A stretch of DNA of 64,000 bases from Lepeophtheirus salmonis (lineage: Eukaryota > Arthropoda > Copepoda > Siphonostomatoida > Caligidae), in the NCBI RefSeq assembly GCF_016086655.4, contig NC_052144.2:26133896-26197895 (forward strand), read 5' to 3'. The notes beneath the pieces were generated by a model, which saw nothing but the letters and a program-made list of their open reading frames with translations, had not been told where the DNA came from and ran no database searches. The translations under genes were made by a program, and so were the position numbers. Shown here in pieces: positions 46,157 to 57,949 of this stretch (position 1 is its first letter; the number at the start of each line of letters is the position of its first letter).

Positions 46157-46737
46157 ACCTCCATTTTTTTCTCTCTTTGTATCTATCTCTTTCTTCTCTT
46201 CTAGCTGACATATGCTAATATATGGACTTTTCTAATGAGATCAGTTCAAAATGATTTTATCCTTCAAATATAGGTGTACCTTTATCTCAAATTGACAACG
46301 ATATCAAATGTTTTTGAGAAAGTTCTTTTTTTTTAATTAAAGATCAGAATTTCATCTATCAAATAGGATACATTTTTTTTTTTAATATACTTGTCTTGCA
46401 GCTATTACCTATGCATAAAAAGTATCTATTTTCAACCTTAAACAAGGATAACTCAAGTTAAAAGCATTATACTGACATTTTAAAAATAGGTTTAAAATTT
46501 TTTAACAGTACGCATTGAAATATATTCATCAAAATTTATCCCTATCTTCAACATCATGCGCTTAAAAAAGCTTTGAACCTTTAAAATAGAAATAAATGTA
46601 CAGCTTTTTTCTGAAGGCCACGGGGCTCAAAGACAAAAATATAAGGCCATATTTGGAATCAGGGGATAAAATTCTACTAAGTTGAGCATATGATGTTCTA
46701 GAGCTTAAAAAATGTTTGATTTTGTTGGATAGGATAA
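46157..46737. repeat. Third copy of the 43.5-44.9 kb repeat arm
   Basis: This segment follows the right arm of the inverted repeat from TTTTTTTCTCTCTTTGTATC through AAGGATAACTCAAGTTAAAA and CAGGGGATAAAATTCTACTA, ending around GATTTTGTTGGATAG. Compared with the right arm it has about 140 bp more between the GCAAATC segment and the TTTTCTCTC tract (46019-46157). Being next to a family C relic, it may be part of a larger compound repeat. Confidence 0.8.
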
Positions 46738-46739
46738 TT

Positions 46740-47750
46740 TGACTGAGTAGAGCAGTGAATTCAAGTCTCAATATAAATTCTAAAAATATGAGAACTCTGA
46801 AAGATGGCTGAACTCTGAAGGCTGAAACAATGGTGGAACAAGTCTATTTGTTAATTTTATATAATACTTATGTATGTCTTTCTGAAACCTACAAATTATA
46901 TTTTATGAACAAGTATATAACAAAAAAATTACCTCATATTCTAAGAGACATGCATATCTTATAAATTCATTGAATTAGATGATACACTTTAAGATATGGT
47001 ACAATAAATAGGTTTCAAAGTTTGTCTATTTTTATAACAGGCACAAAAAATATGTCTAAATTCTCCATTACGCCAAAAATATATCCTGTGCTGATAAACC
47101 TAGTTTGAATGATCCAAGTTAATTTTAGAGAGAATATTCTCCAAAAATGAAGGCTGTGACATACAAAATCTATACTCAATAAAAAACGTTCCAAATCGCC
47201 CACTATATATAGTATGTAAAAAGTTCATAAAAATAGGTTTCCCATCACCTTCACCTACAAGTTCGTTTTAATACAAACACATACCAAAACTTCTGTCTTC
47301 TTTTAATCAGGAATAAATTCAATATGTAATTTTATGTATTTTGTGCAATTTAAATGCTAATATAGGCAACGCGTTTTTTTGGCTAAAGTGGTCGGGTTAA
47401 AAGCTCAAATCTCTAAAAATTTAGAACATGAATCAAACAGGATGGTAAAGACCCACTGACGATTATTTCCCAGAAGCCTTTTGGCTGGGAATCAGTCCAT
47501 ATCAAGTAACATCCTGCATATATTGAGGAAAGTAAATAAAAATTGATTAGATCCCCGGCCATCGAGGAATTCGATCGCTTACAACATCGATGTTGTGTCT
47601 TTTTAACTGTACATCATGTCATCAATAATGACCAACAGTACCTACGGTATGCATGTCACAAGCAATAGCTTCTAACACCGTAAAATAAAGAGAAAACAGT
47701 CACCCAAACCAAGGCTGTCAAACCCAGAAGCATAATTCGATAACTTATAG
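46740..47750. other. No supportable gene; AT-rich DNA
   Basis: Minus-strand frames here (47015-47203) show no motif. The patch at 47350-47700 is less AT-rich and may be the decayed 5' part of the mariner that follows, but I cannot read it. Confidence 0.4.
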
Positions 47751-47754
47751 ATGG

Positions 47755-48279
47755 TTGTCAAAAAGTCTTTATTACGTTACTAGGATCATGAAGGCCAATT
47801 AAACAATGCAACTTATGGTTTTTTGGCAATGCTAATAGTGAAGGTCACGTTACATCACCTTTCATCCTCAAGTATTCAGGTCAATTCCGGGTTCAACATG
47901 AAAGTTCTGCATACCAAAGTGTTCCCCTGGATCTGTGGCATCATAAAAACTGACTTTTAATCTGAAAGCAAGTCACACCATAAAAAAATCATTATTTGGA
48001 AATGGGCTGTATGTCCGGCCGAGTTCTTGGCCTCCCAACTCACCCAAATTGAACCTTTTAGACTATTTTGTTTGCGGTAACGGGTTTCTAAATTTTAATA
48101 CAGGTACCCAAAGCACCAGTAGATCCCTGAGAGCTGTGATAAGGAGGGCGTTCCGAACTTTACCCGGTAGGATGTTCAAGAAGGTAGTGGGATGTTGTTT
48201 CTGGGAAAGTGGTGAACGTGTAGTCCAAGCTAACCGTGATTTTATTAATTGGATATCAAATTTATGTGTTAATTCTTAA
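47755..48279 (+). pseudogene. Mariner family E transposase, C-terminal half
   Basis: Across several frame changes the plus strand gives FNMKVLHTKVFPWICG (compare .VN...L...V.PWI), then SWPPNSPKLNLLDYFVCGN, the damaged WPPNSPDLNPLDYFVWG block with the third catalytic region (D replaced by K in SPKLN). It continues in an open frame to SLRAVIRRAFRTLPG, ERVVQANRDFIN and a stop at 48279, a typical mariner C-terminus. Inverted ends were not found. The order of motifs makes the family call reliable, though the copy is inactive. Confidence 0.75.
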
Positions 48280-48284
48280 TTGCT

Positions 48285-49535
48285 TTATTTTTCTTCTGCT
48301 CTGAAAAAAACTTTATCGCGTGAAAAGCATGGCATAGGAGTATTATAAAAATGATTTTTGAAAAACAATTATATATTAATTAAACAAAAATAAATTATGT
48401 TGCAAATGTGGAACAAATGGCATATTTGGTACTAAATATTAATTTAGTACCCTTTATACTCTTTACACAATTTTTTTTTCTTTCTTTCTTTATTTTCAAT
48501 TAATTAATCGCTTAAAGTCAGTCTTACCTCTCTGACAAAAGTATGTTGGTCTAGAAATTTAAAAAAAAACCTATCTGTAATAAAAAACTACTTCATAAGT
48601 CAAAAGATTTATATGATAATGATACAGCTTCGAATGTTTTTTTGTAGATGAGGAGATTTTCTCGACATGGACGCTGTCTGTAATTGTCGAGAGTCCTTTT
48701 ACAGAGACAAATCTATAAAAAAATTGGATATGATTTTAATCCTGTTTCATCTGATGCCATTAACACGAAATTTAACTACAGACTAGTTCCATTTTGATAC
48801 TTTCTTCGTCCTTAGATAAATGGCTACTCTAACAATGAAAAATAAAAAGGGCGATACTATATTATTGGAGTCAGTGCTATAAAACAAACTTTACATAACC
48901 ACAATCTGAACTGATCACGACAGGAATTAAGGTATTATTAAGAACATTTTGTGATATTTTTTGTTAGTCGGAATTAGAATAGCTCCTTCCGGTCAAAGCT
49001 TAGAGACAGTAATAAAACTCCTTCAAAATGATCAAAATCGGATGAAAAATATACATTTATTCTTATTTTCAAATTGGAATTAAAAAAATTGTTTTTAAGT
49101 AAGAAATTGAGGTAAGTCTTTCGAAAATATTTATATATTTTCCACAAAAAAAATGCTAAATATAGAAAATAACACTGATAGATGGGAGTATACAATTTTA
49201 GTACTGCAGTCCGGTTACCTAGATATTTATCGTTACCTTCACTGAATACTCTTGGTACTTAGATAATAAAATATATAAAACTATTCTTCAAAAATGTTTA
49301 TATTTTGGTTTAATGTCTCCTTTGACATTCAATGGTGTGCTTTATCTTTACTTTTCCTCCAAAAAATACACAAAATCATCAAAAAAGGCATTTTGGAAAA
49401 ACTTTAAGGCCAATGGGGCAGGAGATAAAATATAAAATTCTGATTTTTTTAATATAAATTAATTCAAGAGTTAGTTTTAATTAAACTAAATGTATATACA
49501 ATGTATTTCAATTAACTAGAGTAAGGATTTACTCA
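48285..49535. other. No clear gene; possible small mariner scrap
   Basis: Near 48645-48715 the plus strand reads FFVDEEIFS and, in another phase, DAVCNCRESFYRD, reminiscent of the F.DEK.F.VD motif around the first catalytic aspartate. It is too short to call. The rest is AT-rich. Confidence 0.3.
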
Positions 49536-49539
49536 TCTT

Positions 49540-51500
49540 GAGCTAAGGTTGTAATGTCTGAATTTTGAAAACTGTAAGATAATTTCGGTCTTACATCATG
49601 AATCATTATCAATTTTTGTTGTCTTTTTAGTTCATCTGCTGTTACTCTGCTATTTTGTGAAAGACAAAGATCAGGTAGATCCAAATTTTCCGAAGTTCTC
49701 AATTCATTTTGTTAATGGAGGCTTGGTTAGAAAGTTGTAAATAACAACTAACTATTTGTATTAAAGTTCAAATTATCTTTGCGTCGTATATATTACCTTA
49801 TTGATCCTGCTTATCTACTTTTGCTAAACTTCATGATGATGTTGACGACATTCTTTGTGGTATCTTTATCTGAATAAAATAAAGCACATACAATTATATT
49901 TCTTGGGAGAGCTAAGGATGAATTCCCTTTAAATGAAGTTTCAGAAACATCTATTTCCATTTTTATTAGATGTTTATTTGCTTGACTTGAAACAAAAAAA
50001 AAAAAAAAGTTTAGTAAACCATGCTTTATATGATTAATTCGAAAATTTTATTCGAAAAAAAAGTTGGAGCATAAATATTAAGAAGAATGACAACCCATCT
50101 CGTAAGTAATTTTTGATGAATTTCTTTTTTGGATGTAAATCTTCTAGAGCCTTAATGCTGTAATGATTCATCTTGTATTGTGAAGCGTCCCTGGATGTTT
50201 TTTGAGAAATAAGCTGGTAACCGAATCTGGGCCATTTTGAACAATTAAGTAAATTTTTATAAAGTACTTTTGATCCCTACTAAACTTGTTTTTTTTTAGA
50301 CCCAATAATGATTGGAACAAATCCTTTTGCCACTCCGAATTATATTACATCCTTATGACTAGAAAAGTTTGATACAAGGGATCCTAACAATCTTTTAAAA
50401 ATCTTGGTCCACTTAAATTTCCATTTTATAATTCAAAAAGCTTTTTAAAAGGTAATTCAATGAAATAAAGAAAATAAATGGTCCATAGAAATAGAATATT
50501 TAATTTCTCATCCAGAATTCTAGTAAAAACACATTTGTGCCCTATATTAACAGCCTATATTAATTGCTCTGACTCAATTAAGACTTCCAAATTCAGCTAT
50601 TAATTAAAAAACTCATTTTCTCCAGATTCTTTAATCCCTTTTATATGCTCCTCCATAATTTCAGGATTTTCAGATCCCGGTAGATAATTCGTAGGATCTT
50701 TGCAGCCATCAAACTTTATACATATGATTTTTATTTCTTTAGACATTTGGTGAATATAATTCCATATTTTCGAACTTACTTGCTAATCTTCGTAACTGCA
50801 AGCAAATTTTGGGGGAGGTGAAAGCCTCAGATCTTCTAATAATACATTGCCATATTCCGCAACTGAACGAACTGAAAGTCCATATCTGAATAGAATTTGG
50901 CTTGAGTCTTTGAGCTCTGCATTATTCCTCTGTTTCACTTACTTCATTACATAAAGGACTCTCATAATCCAAATTGATTAATTTTTTTATTAAAAAGCTC
51001 ATTTTGATTTTTCTTGTTCTTTCTCTAAGTTCACCATTTTTCTTGATCTGTTTTTTTAGTCCCTTGGTCATTACTTTCTTGATTTCGAAAAAAAAATCAG
51101 ACTTTTGTTATTGGATAGACTTGTTTTATGATCAATCGAGTAAGTGATCTTGATCTTTCTTGAACAGTTTTGATCCATGGAGAAAATCAATTCATACTCT
51201 AGTATTTTTTTTGAATGCCTTACAACTATATGTATATTTTTTAAAGCAATATCAAAAAATTCCGACAATTTCTCAAAAAAATCTTCAAAATATATATCAC
51301 TCTATGACCTTTGCAAATTTATCCTCTTTTTGCAGTCTTTAGTCTCTTCAACACCTTTGTCATCTTTTTGCTTCAAGTATTTGATGTTATTAGAAGGAAA
51401 CACGATTGATGCATGAGCTCTTTCTTATTTTTTTGTTCATTATTTAATCAATCGTGGGATTGTCAACATCTTCAACTAAAAAAGAATTTCCGCCATTCTT
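49540..51500 (-). pseudogene. Relic of an unnamed repetitive protein family
   Basis: The minus strand shows a series of protein-like stretches in consistent order, separated by stops and frameshifts. From the N-terminal side: SSQILFRYGLSVRSVAEYGN (compare .LCDRYGISDRA.A.IA), then ICIKFDGCKDP and MEEHI, then IELPFKKLFEL followed by SGPRFLKD (compare NELPLRHL...DG.T.GP..F.G), FSRDQKYFIKI (compare LS.DQ.YL), HPGTLHNTR.IITALRL (compare SHSRWLT.ANRI; the dot is a TGA where TGG is expected), PRNIIVCALFYSDKDT, and a clean 55-codon end from TSENLDLPDLCLS to TTLAQDE. From memory this matches an uncharacterised multi-copy protein seen in arthropods and cnidarians; I know of no assigned function. It is probably a mobile-element protein. 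Confidence 0.5.
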
Positions 51501-51504
51501 TTGT

Positions 51505-53735
51505 ATAAATTTATTTTAAAATACATAATAAATTAAGAATATATGAATTTAAATATAATTAAAATATTTTCTCTCGACTAATGCCATTTTAAAAGTTGTT
51601 GCTTCTCCTCTTTATAGCACTAATTGATTTTCTCGAACAGGTAGATGATATAAGCAAAGGTCTTAATTAAGGTGTACCACATGCGTCGCTCCCGCCTTCT
51701 CCTTGCGCTCTAATACAAATCCCAGCTTTGTTGATAGGGTAGAAAAAATTGTACTATTGAAACTTAACATTGATGCAAAATTTATCAATATCTATAAAAT
51801 ACGAGTATTGATAACATTTGTAAAAGATGTGATTAAAAAAATACTACCACATAAAACTACTCTGAAGATTTTCAAGAAGTAAAAAAAAAATTAATTTAGC
51901 AGTAAAATATTATTTATTTTTAATTGTTTACTTCAAAAGAAATAGTCCAAATAAATTGAATCCGGTTTGAATTTAAATTTTAATTGACTAAACATATTTT
52001 TCGGTTTTATCTTATTGTTTAATCTGGTAAATATTCGGGGTTTGTAGATACATCCGCACAAACTAGTACAATTTCTCAGAAATTATTTAAAATATATAAA
52101 CAAATTTATTCATAAAGTTCTTTATCTGCTTTCACTACAACTTTTACACTATGTCGGAAAGATTTACAAGTCCCGAGAAAATAATAAATAAGATTGTTAA
52201 ATTTTCTTACTGAGAGGAAAAAGTTACATTGTAATGTATTTCCAAAAAATAGATAGATGTACAAAAACCAATTCATATACTAATACAATAGTCAAACTAG
52301 AGTCCACCATGGTTTAGAGGTATTGAGTGCTAGATTACGAACCTCTGGCTTAAATAATTTCTTCTTAAAAATAACAACAAAAAACACAAATTTTAGTGTT
52401 GTATCTCAATTTTTTTTAAACTATAGGGTGACTTTGTGTATTCAACATTTTGTGTGAAGTTAACCTGGACCTCTCAGAATGTAATACCCTCTTACTTTTA
52501 ATACAATTTGTAATCTTCATAGAAAGTTGCACAAGACTCCATTTGTAACTGTATTTCAAATCTTACTTTCAAAATAAAAAATAATAACGTTTTAGGTCAC
52601 TTTAACTTCACAAATTTAATGGAGTAGTACTGCTAACATTTATAGCCTGGCTATAAAGTTCTTAATAATTTATACATTACTTTTTCAGTAATTTGGGTTA
52701 CACGCAAATACACAAACAAATCGGGGCAAAATCCTTACTTCCGTGATGACGGAATTATTAATAGGGCTTTCAAATGATTAACAATCGATACAATTTTTAT
52801 TAAAACATTAAAAAATCAGAATTTATGATATTGTTTAGTTTGTTTTTGCATTGGTGGGAGCAAGGAACCACCAAAAATAATGTATAATTACACAATAACG
52901 AACATTTTTTGGCTTCATTGAGGTCGTTATTAGGCTCTTAATACCGTCTTATTTTGTTCCAAATGAAACAAAATGCTACACTGAGGAATCTGTGACTTTT
53001 CAAATATATGATTTCAACTATTCCTAATCTATAATTAAAATATTAGAGATATGGGATCAAACCATTTCTGAATGGGTTAATTCCCTTTCTCATCAACTTT
53101 ATTATTTATAGAGCTTGCTAAAGTTAAATATCCCATTGGAAAATGTTCTAAAACATATTACCCCATAATTATTAATTACAATAGATTGTATGATATACAA
53201 TCAAACCTGCAAATAAGAAATTCGGATATAATAAAAATACACTTATGGTAAACGTTCTCTCAGATACCATTTAAAAAAGAATTAAAAATTAAAATACTTT
53301 ACACAGAAGAAACATGAAATGGAAAATCTTCATATAGTCAACTTTTTTGTTTATATTTGGTATCAGTTTCAAACGGATTCATAAGTCTGATGGAAAAAAA
53401 TAGCTTGAATACTTTCCATGATAATAACCTTTTTTACTAGTACAATTTGTAAGCTAACTCCAGAATAATTATTTTTGTATGTTTCTTTTTTAATTCATTG
53501 CACATTCTTTTGAATCAATACCAATGCATATCATGAGTGATCACCCGAAAAATACTAGTAATTTAACACAAAAAGAATAAAAATTGTCAAAATTTGGTTA
53601 TATTGGATTACTTTCAAAAGTATTCAAAAATTGTGTTTTTCTATACACTTTGGGTATATTACAATTCCGGATATTGTCAACTTTTCATCTTAGAACTAGC
53701 AGTCTCTGGATTTGAGTGTATTTTAAAAATATATA
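51505..53735. other. No supportable gene; weak tRNA-like patch at 52308-52355
   Basis: CCATGGTTTAGAGGTATTGAGTGCTAG-type sequence near 52308-52334 resembles a tRNA box A and D arm, and ACGAACCTCTGG follows in an anticodon-like position, but there is no good box B. It may be a SINE scrap. The rest is AT-rich. Confidence 0.3.
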
Positions 53736-53739
53736 TATA

Positions 53740-54071
53740 ACAGCCCAACGGTTATTATTTACTCAGTTCTATTATGCAAATTTTGAGAGGTTCAGAGTAA
53801 TTCCCTTCATGCATAGAAAACATTGTGAGTTGTCTTCCTCGTAGCCCCAGTCTATTTCCCGATGGTCTTTTGGGAAAATTTAGCGCGGAGGAGAGATGCT
53901 ATCTCAATCCTCCTTTTGTACTGTGTACTCATGGTGGTAACTAGGAAATGTTTTTCTTAGCAATTGTCTGCTAATTTTTACAACATTTTTCATAGGAAAA
54001 TTGTAAATAAGAACTCTTAACTTCTCAAAATTTGCATAATTGCGATGAGTAAATAATAAAGGTTATGTCGG
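53740..54071 (-). mobile_element. Mariner family D, 332-bp non-autonomous element with both ends
   Basis: The left end CAACGGTTATTATTTACTCA and onward to ATGCAAATTTTGAGAGGTTC is inverted at the right (GAAGTTAAGAG...reading from ATAACCTTTATTATTTACTC), giving terminal repeats of about 55 bp flanked by TA (53738-53739 and 54072-54073). Between them is only the transposase start, minus strand: MSTQYKRRIEIASLLRAKFS, a stop, then TRKTTHNVF. It is therefore a deletion derivative that kept the 5' end and both inverted repeats, a MITE-like form. It explains the other three family D fragments as the same type of product, or remnants of it. Confidence 0.8.
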
Positions 54072-54074
54072 TAA

Positions 54075-54700
54075 TTGACGTTTATATCTGTTAATTATTT
54101 TTTTCATTACTACACAATTTAACGAAACTAGAATACCTATTTAAGCTTTTTTTTACATAGTAAATTATGGTTTCCTTATTAATATTATTGACTAAAACGT
54201 CAATGTAAGCTCTTTTTTCTTACCTTGTGATTATGTTGCGTCTTTTATTGATTTTATATATATACAATTAATTGTGAGAACCTAAGTTTTTAGAGATTGG
54301 AGCTTTTTAATTAAAATCACTAAATTTATCAAAAAAAAAAAAATTTTTGAAAGTGTTTTCAAAACTTCCTTCCAATCCCGGCATACTGTCTTCTTAACTA
54401 CTTTTGAAAGCCCTCGTTGAAAAACTATGTAAAAAATTAGAAGATAAAATGTGATATGTTAAAACTTATTTATTAAATTTAAGTCTTATTAATCTTATGG
54501 GGAAATTGAACGTAGGGATAAATATTATTTGGAAGTTTTAAAAAATAAATAAATTCATGGTAGGGCAGCAAAACTTTGACAGTTTATTTATGCTTATTTT
54601 CTCATTATTGTGAAAAGGTTTAGTGATTATTTCTTGATTCTCTGTTTCTTCTGTCCTTTTTACATAAACAAAAAAAAAATATATATATATTATCATTTCA
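54075..54700. other. No supportable gene; AT-rich DNA
   Basis: Includes a TA microsatellite at about 54679-54691. Nothing else was recognised. Confidence 0.5.
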
Positions 54701-54705
54701 TCATC

Positions 54706-55010
54706 ATGAGCGAGCAATAAGTAAAAAGGCAGCGCATCTCAGATCTCCTGGATTCTGGAGTTGATATGATTATGATTACGGATATACGTTCTAGGAGCCT
54801 GGTTTTAAGTAGGCCAAAATAAAAATAAATTAAGAAGACCTCTCCAGGATGTCAGGAAGTGGAGGACATAATTAAAAGAGGATTAAGAAGTTTTTATTAA
54901 GTTTGGAGAGGAATATGAAGGAAGTGGATAAATCGCATAATCAAAGACTTCTCTATGGCTCCTAGGACCATCAGGAGGCTATAAAGAACAACTAAGGATT
55001 ATTTTCATTT
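54706..55010 (+). pseudogene. Mariner family F transposase N-terminus
   Basis: From the ATG at 54706 the plus strand reads MSEQ, a stop, then VKRQRISDLLDSGVDMIMI, the first helix-turn-helix of a mariner-type transposase. After frame changes FLLSLERNMKEVDKSHNQ and KDFSMAPRTIRRL follow, corresponding to the second helix-turn-helix (family pattern M...F.VAPRTIRRAV). The catalytic domain is absent. The sequence after about 55020 is less AT-rich but unrecognised. Inverted ends were not found. Confidence 0.65.
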
Positions 55011-55014
55011 CCAA

Positions 55015-55405
55015 GGAGCCTGCGCCACCTTCGGACAGAGCGCGCTCATTGTTTTGTATAACAATCAAGAGTGGGAGCGCACTCTCCTTTTTAAAAAAGC
55101 GATAAAATCCCTCAATTTTTGCCTCAAAGTTTGCTCTCATGTAGCTGATCATTCTAAGTTTAGCTCAGAAACACCGCCAGCTCCTTTGTGAGTGGAAAAC
55201 CCTCAGCAAGATAAATCTTTATATATTTTTTTCGAATTTTCCCAACTAAAATACGATTTTCTTATATTTTTAATTGTCATAAAATCTCAACTTCTCACAA
55301 AAGTATAAGTTCAAAAACTTGAGAACCATGTATTCAAGCTTAAACTAATTATCAGGATTAACTGGATGATAGTGTACAAAACCTCGTAATAAACATTTTC
55401 TTGTA
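55015..55405. other. No supportable gene
   Basis: The first part (55015-55200) is less AT-rich than average (GCGCCACC, GAGCGCGCTC) and may belong to the mariner relic to its left. Beyond that it is AT-rich. Confidence 0.4.
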
Positions 55406-55408
55406 AGA

Positions 55409-55835
55409 CAGTGGTTCCCAAACTTTTGTATCCAAGGCACAACAAAAGACAAATAAAAATTTATTGACACACTTATATCAATTAAACCAATTATTTAGAT
55501 TATTATAATCTATTGCAAATAATGTATGGTTGTCACAAATCCTACGACAAACTTGAAATTGCCTCAAGAGACCCTGCTTGGGAATATCTATCCTTTAGCA
55601 CTTAATACTATCTTATTTGTATGTGGTAATGTGAATTCTATCAATTTAATAATGTTATTCAAATATATTTGAATATTTGTCAGAATATTCAATCTAATCA
55701 AGCACAAATGTTACCTTCTGATTTGCACACTGCTGTCCTCAGATACCGTTAAGAGAGTATTTTCTAAAGGTTGTCAATTATTTAAGGATGGATGCCAGAA
55801 TTTAAAAGATTGAAACTTTGAAAAAAAACAAAAAA
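55409..55835 (+). mobile_element. hAT-type transposon, internally deleted relic
   Basis: The left end CAGTGGTTCCCAAACTTTTG is the characteristic terminal motif of many hAT (Ac/Charlie-like) elements. Near 55735-55830 the plus strand reads SDTVKRVFSKGCQLFKDGCQ and, after a stop, NFEK, like the conserved C-terminal dimerisation block of hAT transposases (SA.VERVFS..G.......R..L.....E.L). Only these two parts remain, about 330 bp apart. The opposite end and an 8-bp target duplication were not found. Confidence 0.55.
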
Positions 55836-55839
55836 ACTT

Positions 55840-56190
55840 TTGTCAATGAATAAAACGATTAATAGATAAAACATTGAATTACTCATTTTATTTTATTTTG
55901 TATAAAATAAATATAGTCTTAGATTTTTTTTAAAGATTAAATTATTATTCTATATCATTTCTCTTAATTTTTTAGAATAATATATATCAATTACAAAAAA
56001 TTAACAGCAATCATTATGAGTTATCAAATACTCATATACGAGCAAATTTTATGAGCCCTCATTTTTAATTGATTTGAGACGAGAGTACGCACATAATTTC
56101 TTGAGGGGACTACTGCTCTGCATATTTTTAATACATTTTATGGTTCGATAAATAATCAATCTAGACTTTAGAGGGATTAATTTTTCATAG
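55840..56190. other. No supportable gene; AT-rich DNA
   Basis: No recognisable feature was seen. Confidence 0.5.
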
Positions 56191-56194
56191 CATA

Positions 56195-56775
56195 AGGTAA
56201 TTTTCCCTTAAAGCCATTTTGCCTCAAGGATATTTTGCCTTAATATATAAATAAATGAAATTTAGTCTTATTTTTTATTTTTGGTTAAGATTGATGTCCC
56301 CTTGCCATTTTTTTTATCATAATATGTTAAGTGTATTACTATAAAACACATTCAATGGTTATTTTCTGCTGGAAAAATGATAGAATTATACTCCAAAATT
56401 TTAATGCATGCACCATCAAAAATATGTAATAAAATTATTATAATAAGAAAAACAAAAATAAACAAACAAAGCAACTATTTAAATAGAAAAAGTGCTAATC
56501 ACTTCTCCATTAGTAGTTATGATCAGACATAATCTAAACATGGACTCATGGATTGACAAACATGCATAATATTTGAAAGAGCATAATTTCATTATTATTC
56601 CAAAAGAAAAAGAAAACAATTAATTCATTTTATAGTAATAAACGAAACGCATAATTGAATTTTAACTAAAAATAAATAATAACGACAGTATAAACTTTAT
56701 TTAACTATATTTTAAGGTAAAATATCCTTGAGGCAATATGGGTTTAAGGTGAAATGGTGTCAGGCAAAATTACTG
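56195..56775. mobile_element. MITE-like element with long imperfect inverted ends
   Basis: The left end GTAATTTTCCCTTAAAGCC continues ATTTTGCCTCAAGGATATTT and TGCCTTAA. The right end, inverted, reads GTAATTTTGCCTGACACC, then ATTGCCTCAAGGATATTTTA and CCTTAA. The core TTGCCTCAAGGATATTTT is shared exactly. Inside is about 450 bp of AT-rich sequence without coding potential. It is a typical non-autonomous DNA transposon layout; the superfamily cannot be assigned because no target duplication is obvious. Confidence 0.75.
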
Positions 56776-56779
56776 GGGG

Positions 56780-57945
56780 CACCATTTTTTAAAGGCAGTA
56801 ATATTTAGTCCTTTTATTTCTTGGTCCAATTTTGAAATCTATTGGTTCTCTAGTTTTCTTAATATCAATGAAAAAAGGGTTTTTATAGTTATAAAATATG
56901 GCTGTTCTGGGGAAAGTTGTCAACGTTCTTGTTGTTACTCTTTTAATGGCAGTAAATTTAAAAAAATCCATATTAATGACTAGCTTTTATAATATTTTTA
57001 CATTGAAAATAGCTAATTTTTTCATATCTTTGTACATCATTAATATAATAAGAATAATTAATCAGTTAATAGAAAAAGCATAAGGCTTACATTCCTACAT
57101 ATTTAATGTATACTCCAGTTATCTAATGAGTATTTTGACAGCAATTTACTGCTTATTTAATTTAATTGTACATTTATTTATGATAAACTAATTACTGCTT
57201 TTAGTATTGGCACAATTTGACAATTAAATTTTATTGATAGTGCTTTATGCATTAGGCTTTTGTACTTCAATATTAAAAAAGTTAGTTATGTATTAAATTA
57301 TAAAATAGACTAATTATATTTGAGTAAAATAAACAGTTAAAGCAAAATTTGTGAACGTAAACAAAGATGTAGAAGGGAGAAATATCAATTAATGTAGTTT
57401 TAAACTATTTTAGGTGAAATAATTATAGAGAATAACAGTATTAAAAATGAGTCTTATTGATATTAAACAAATTTTACTTTTTGTAATATCCTAGTTACCA
57501 TTGTTATCACTCTGTATTTTCTACATTTGGATTGGCTACTACTAGTCTTGTGTCTGATAATGCTACTTGTTTTACTTTACAAGAATTCCGAAATTATATA
57601 ATTCGTGATGGCATAAAACATATTCCTTAGCCTTTATTTCATTCTTCGTCTAATGACCAGACGCATAATTTTTTTAACAATAGAACCGTTGTTAAATGAC
57701 GGTGGATATAAAAAAAGATGCCCATTAATTTTTTAATATTCTTAATTGTTAGTGGTTGCTAAAATTGAAAGTAATGTGTTACCAGTCACTTCTCTGAACA
57801 AGATGACACAGCATTAAAACAATCAAAATCAAAATTATTATATAAATATTAAAAAAAATACATTTTGATTGAATAAAGATCTAGAATATCAACTCCATAC
57901 TTAGTCTCATTATAACACTGAATTGATTTGGTAACCTTTTTTATC
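56780..57945. other. No supportable gene; AT-rich DNA
   Basis: Short frames on either strand near 56789-57083 have no motif. The end may hold decayed piggyBac C-terminus. Confidence 0.45.
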
Positions 57946-57949
57946 CGTT

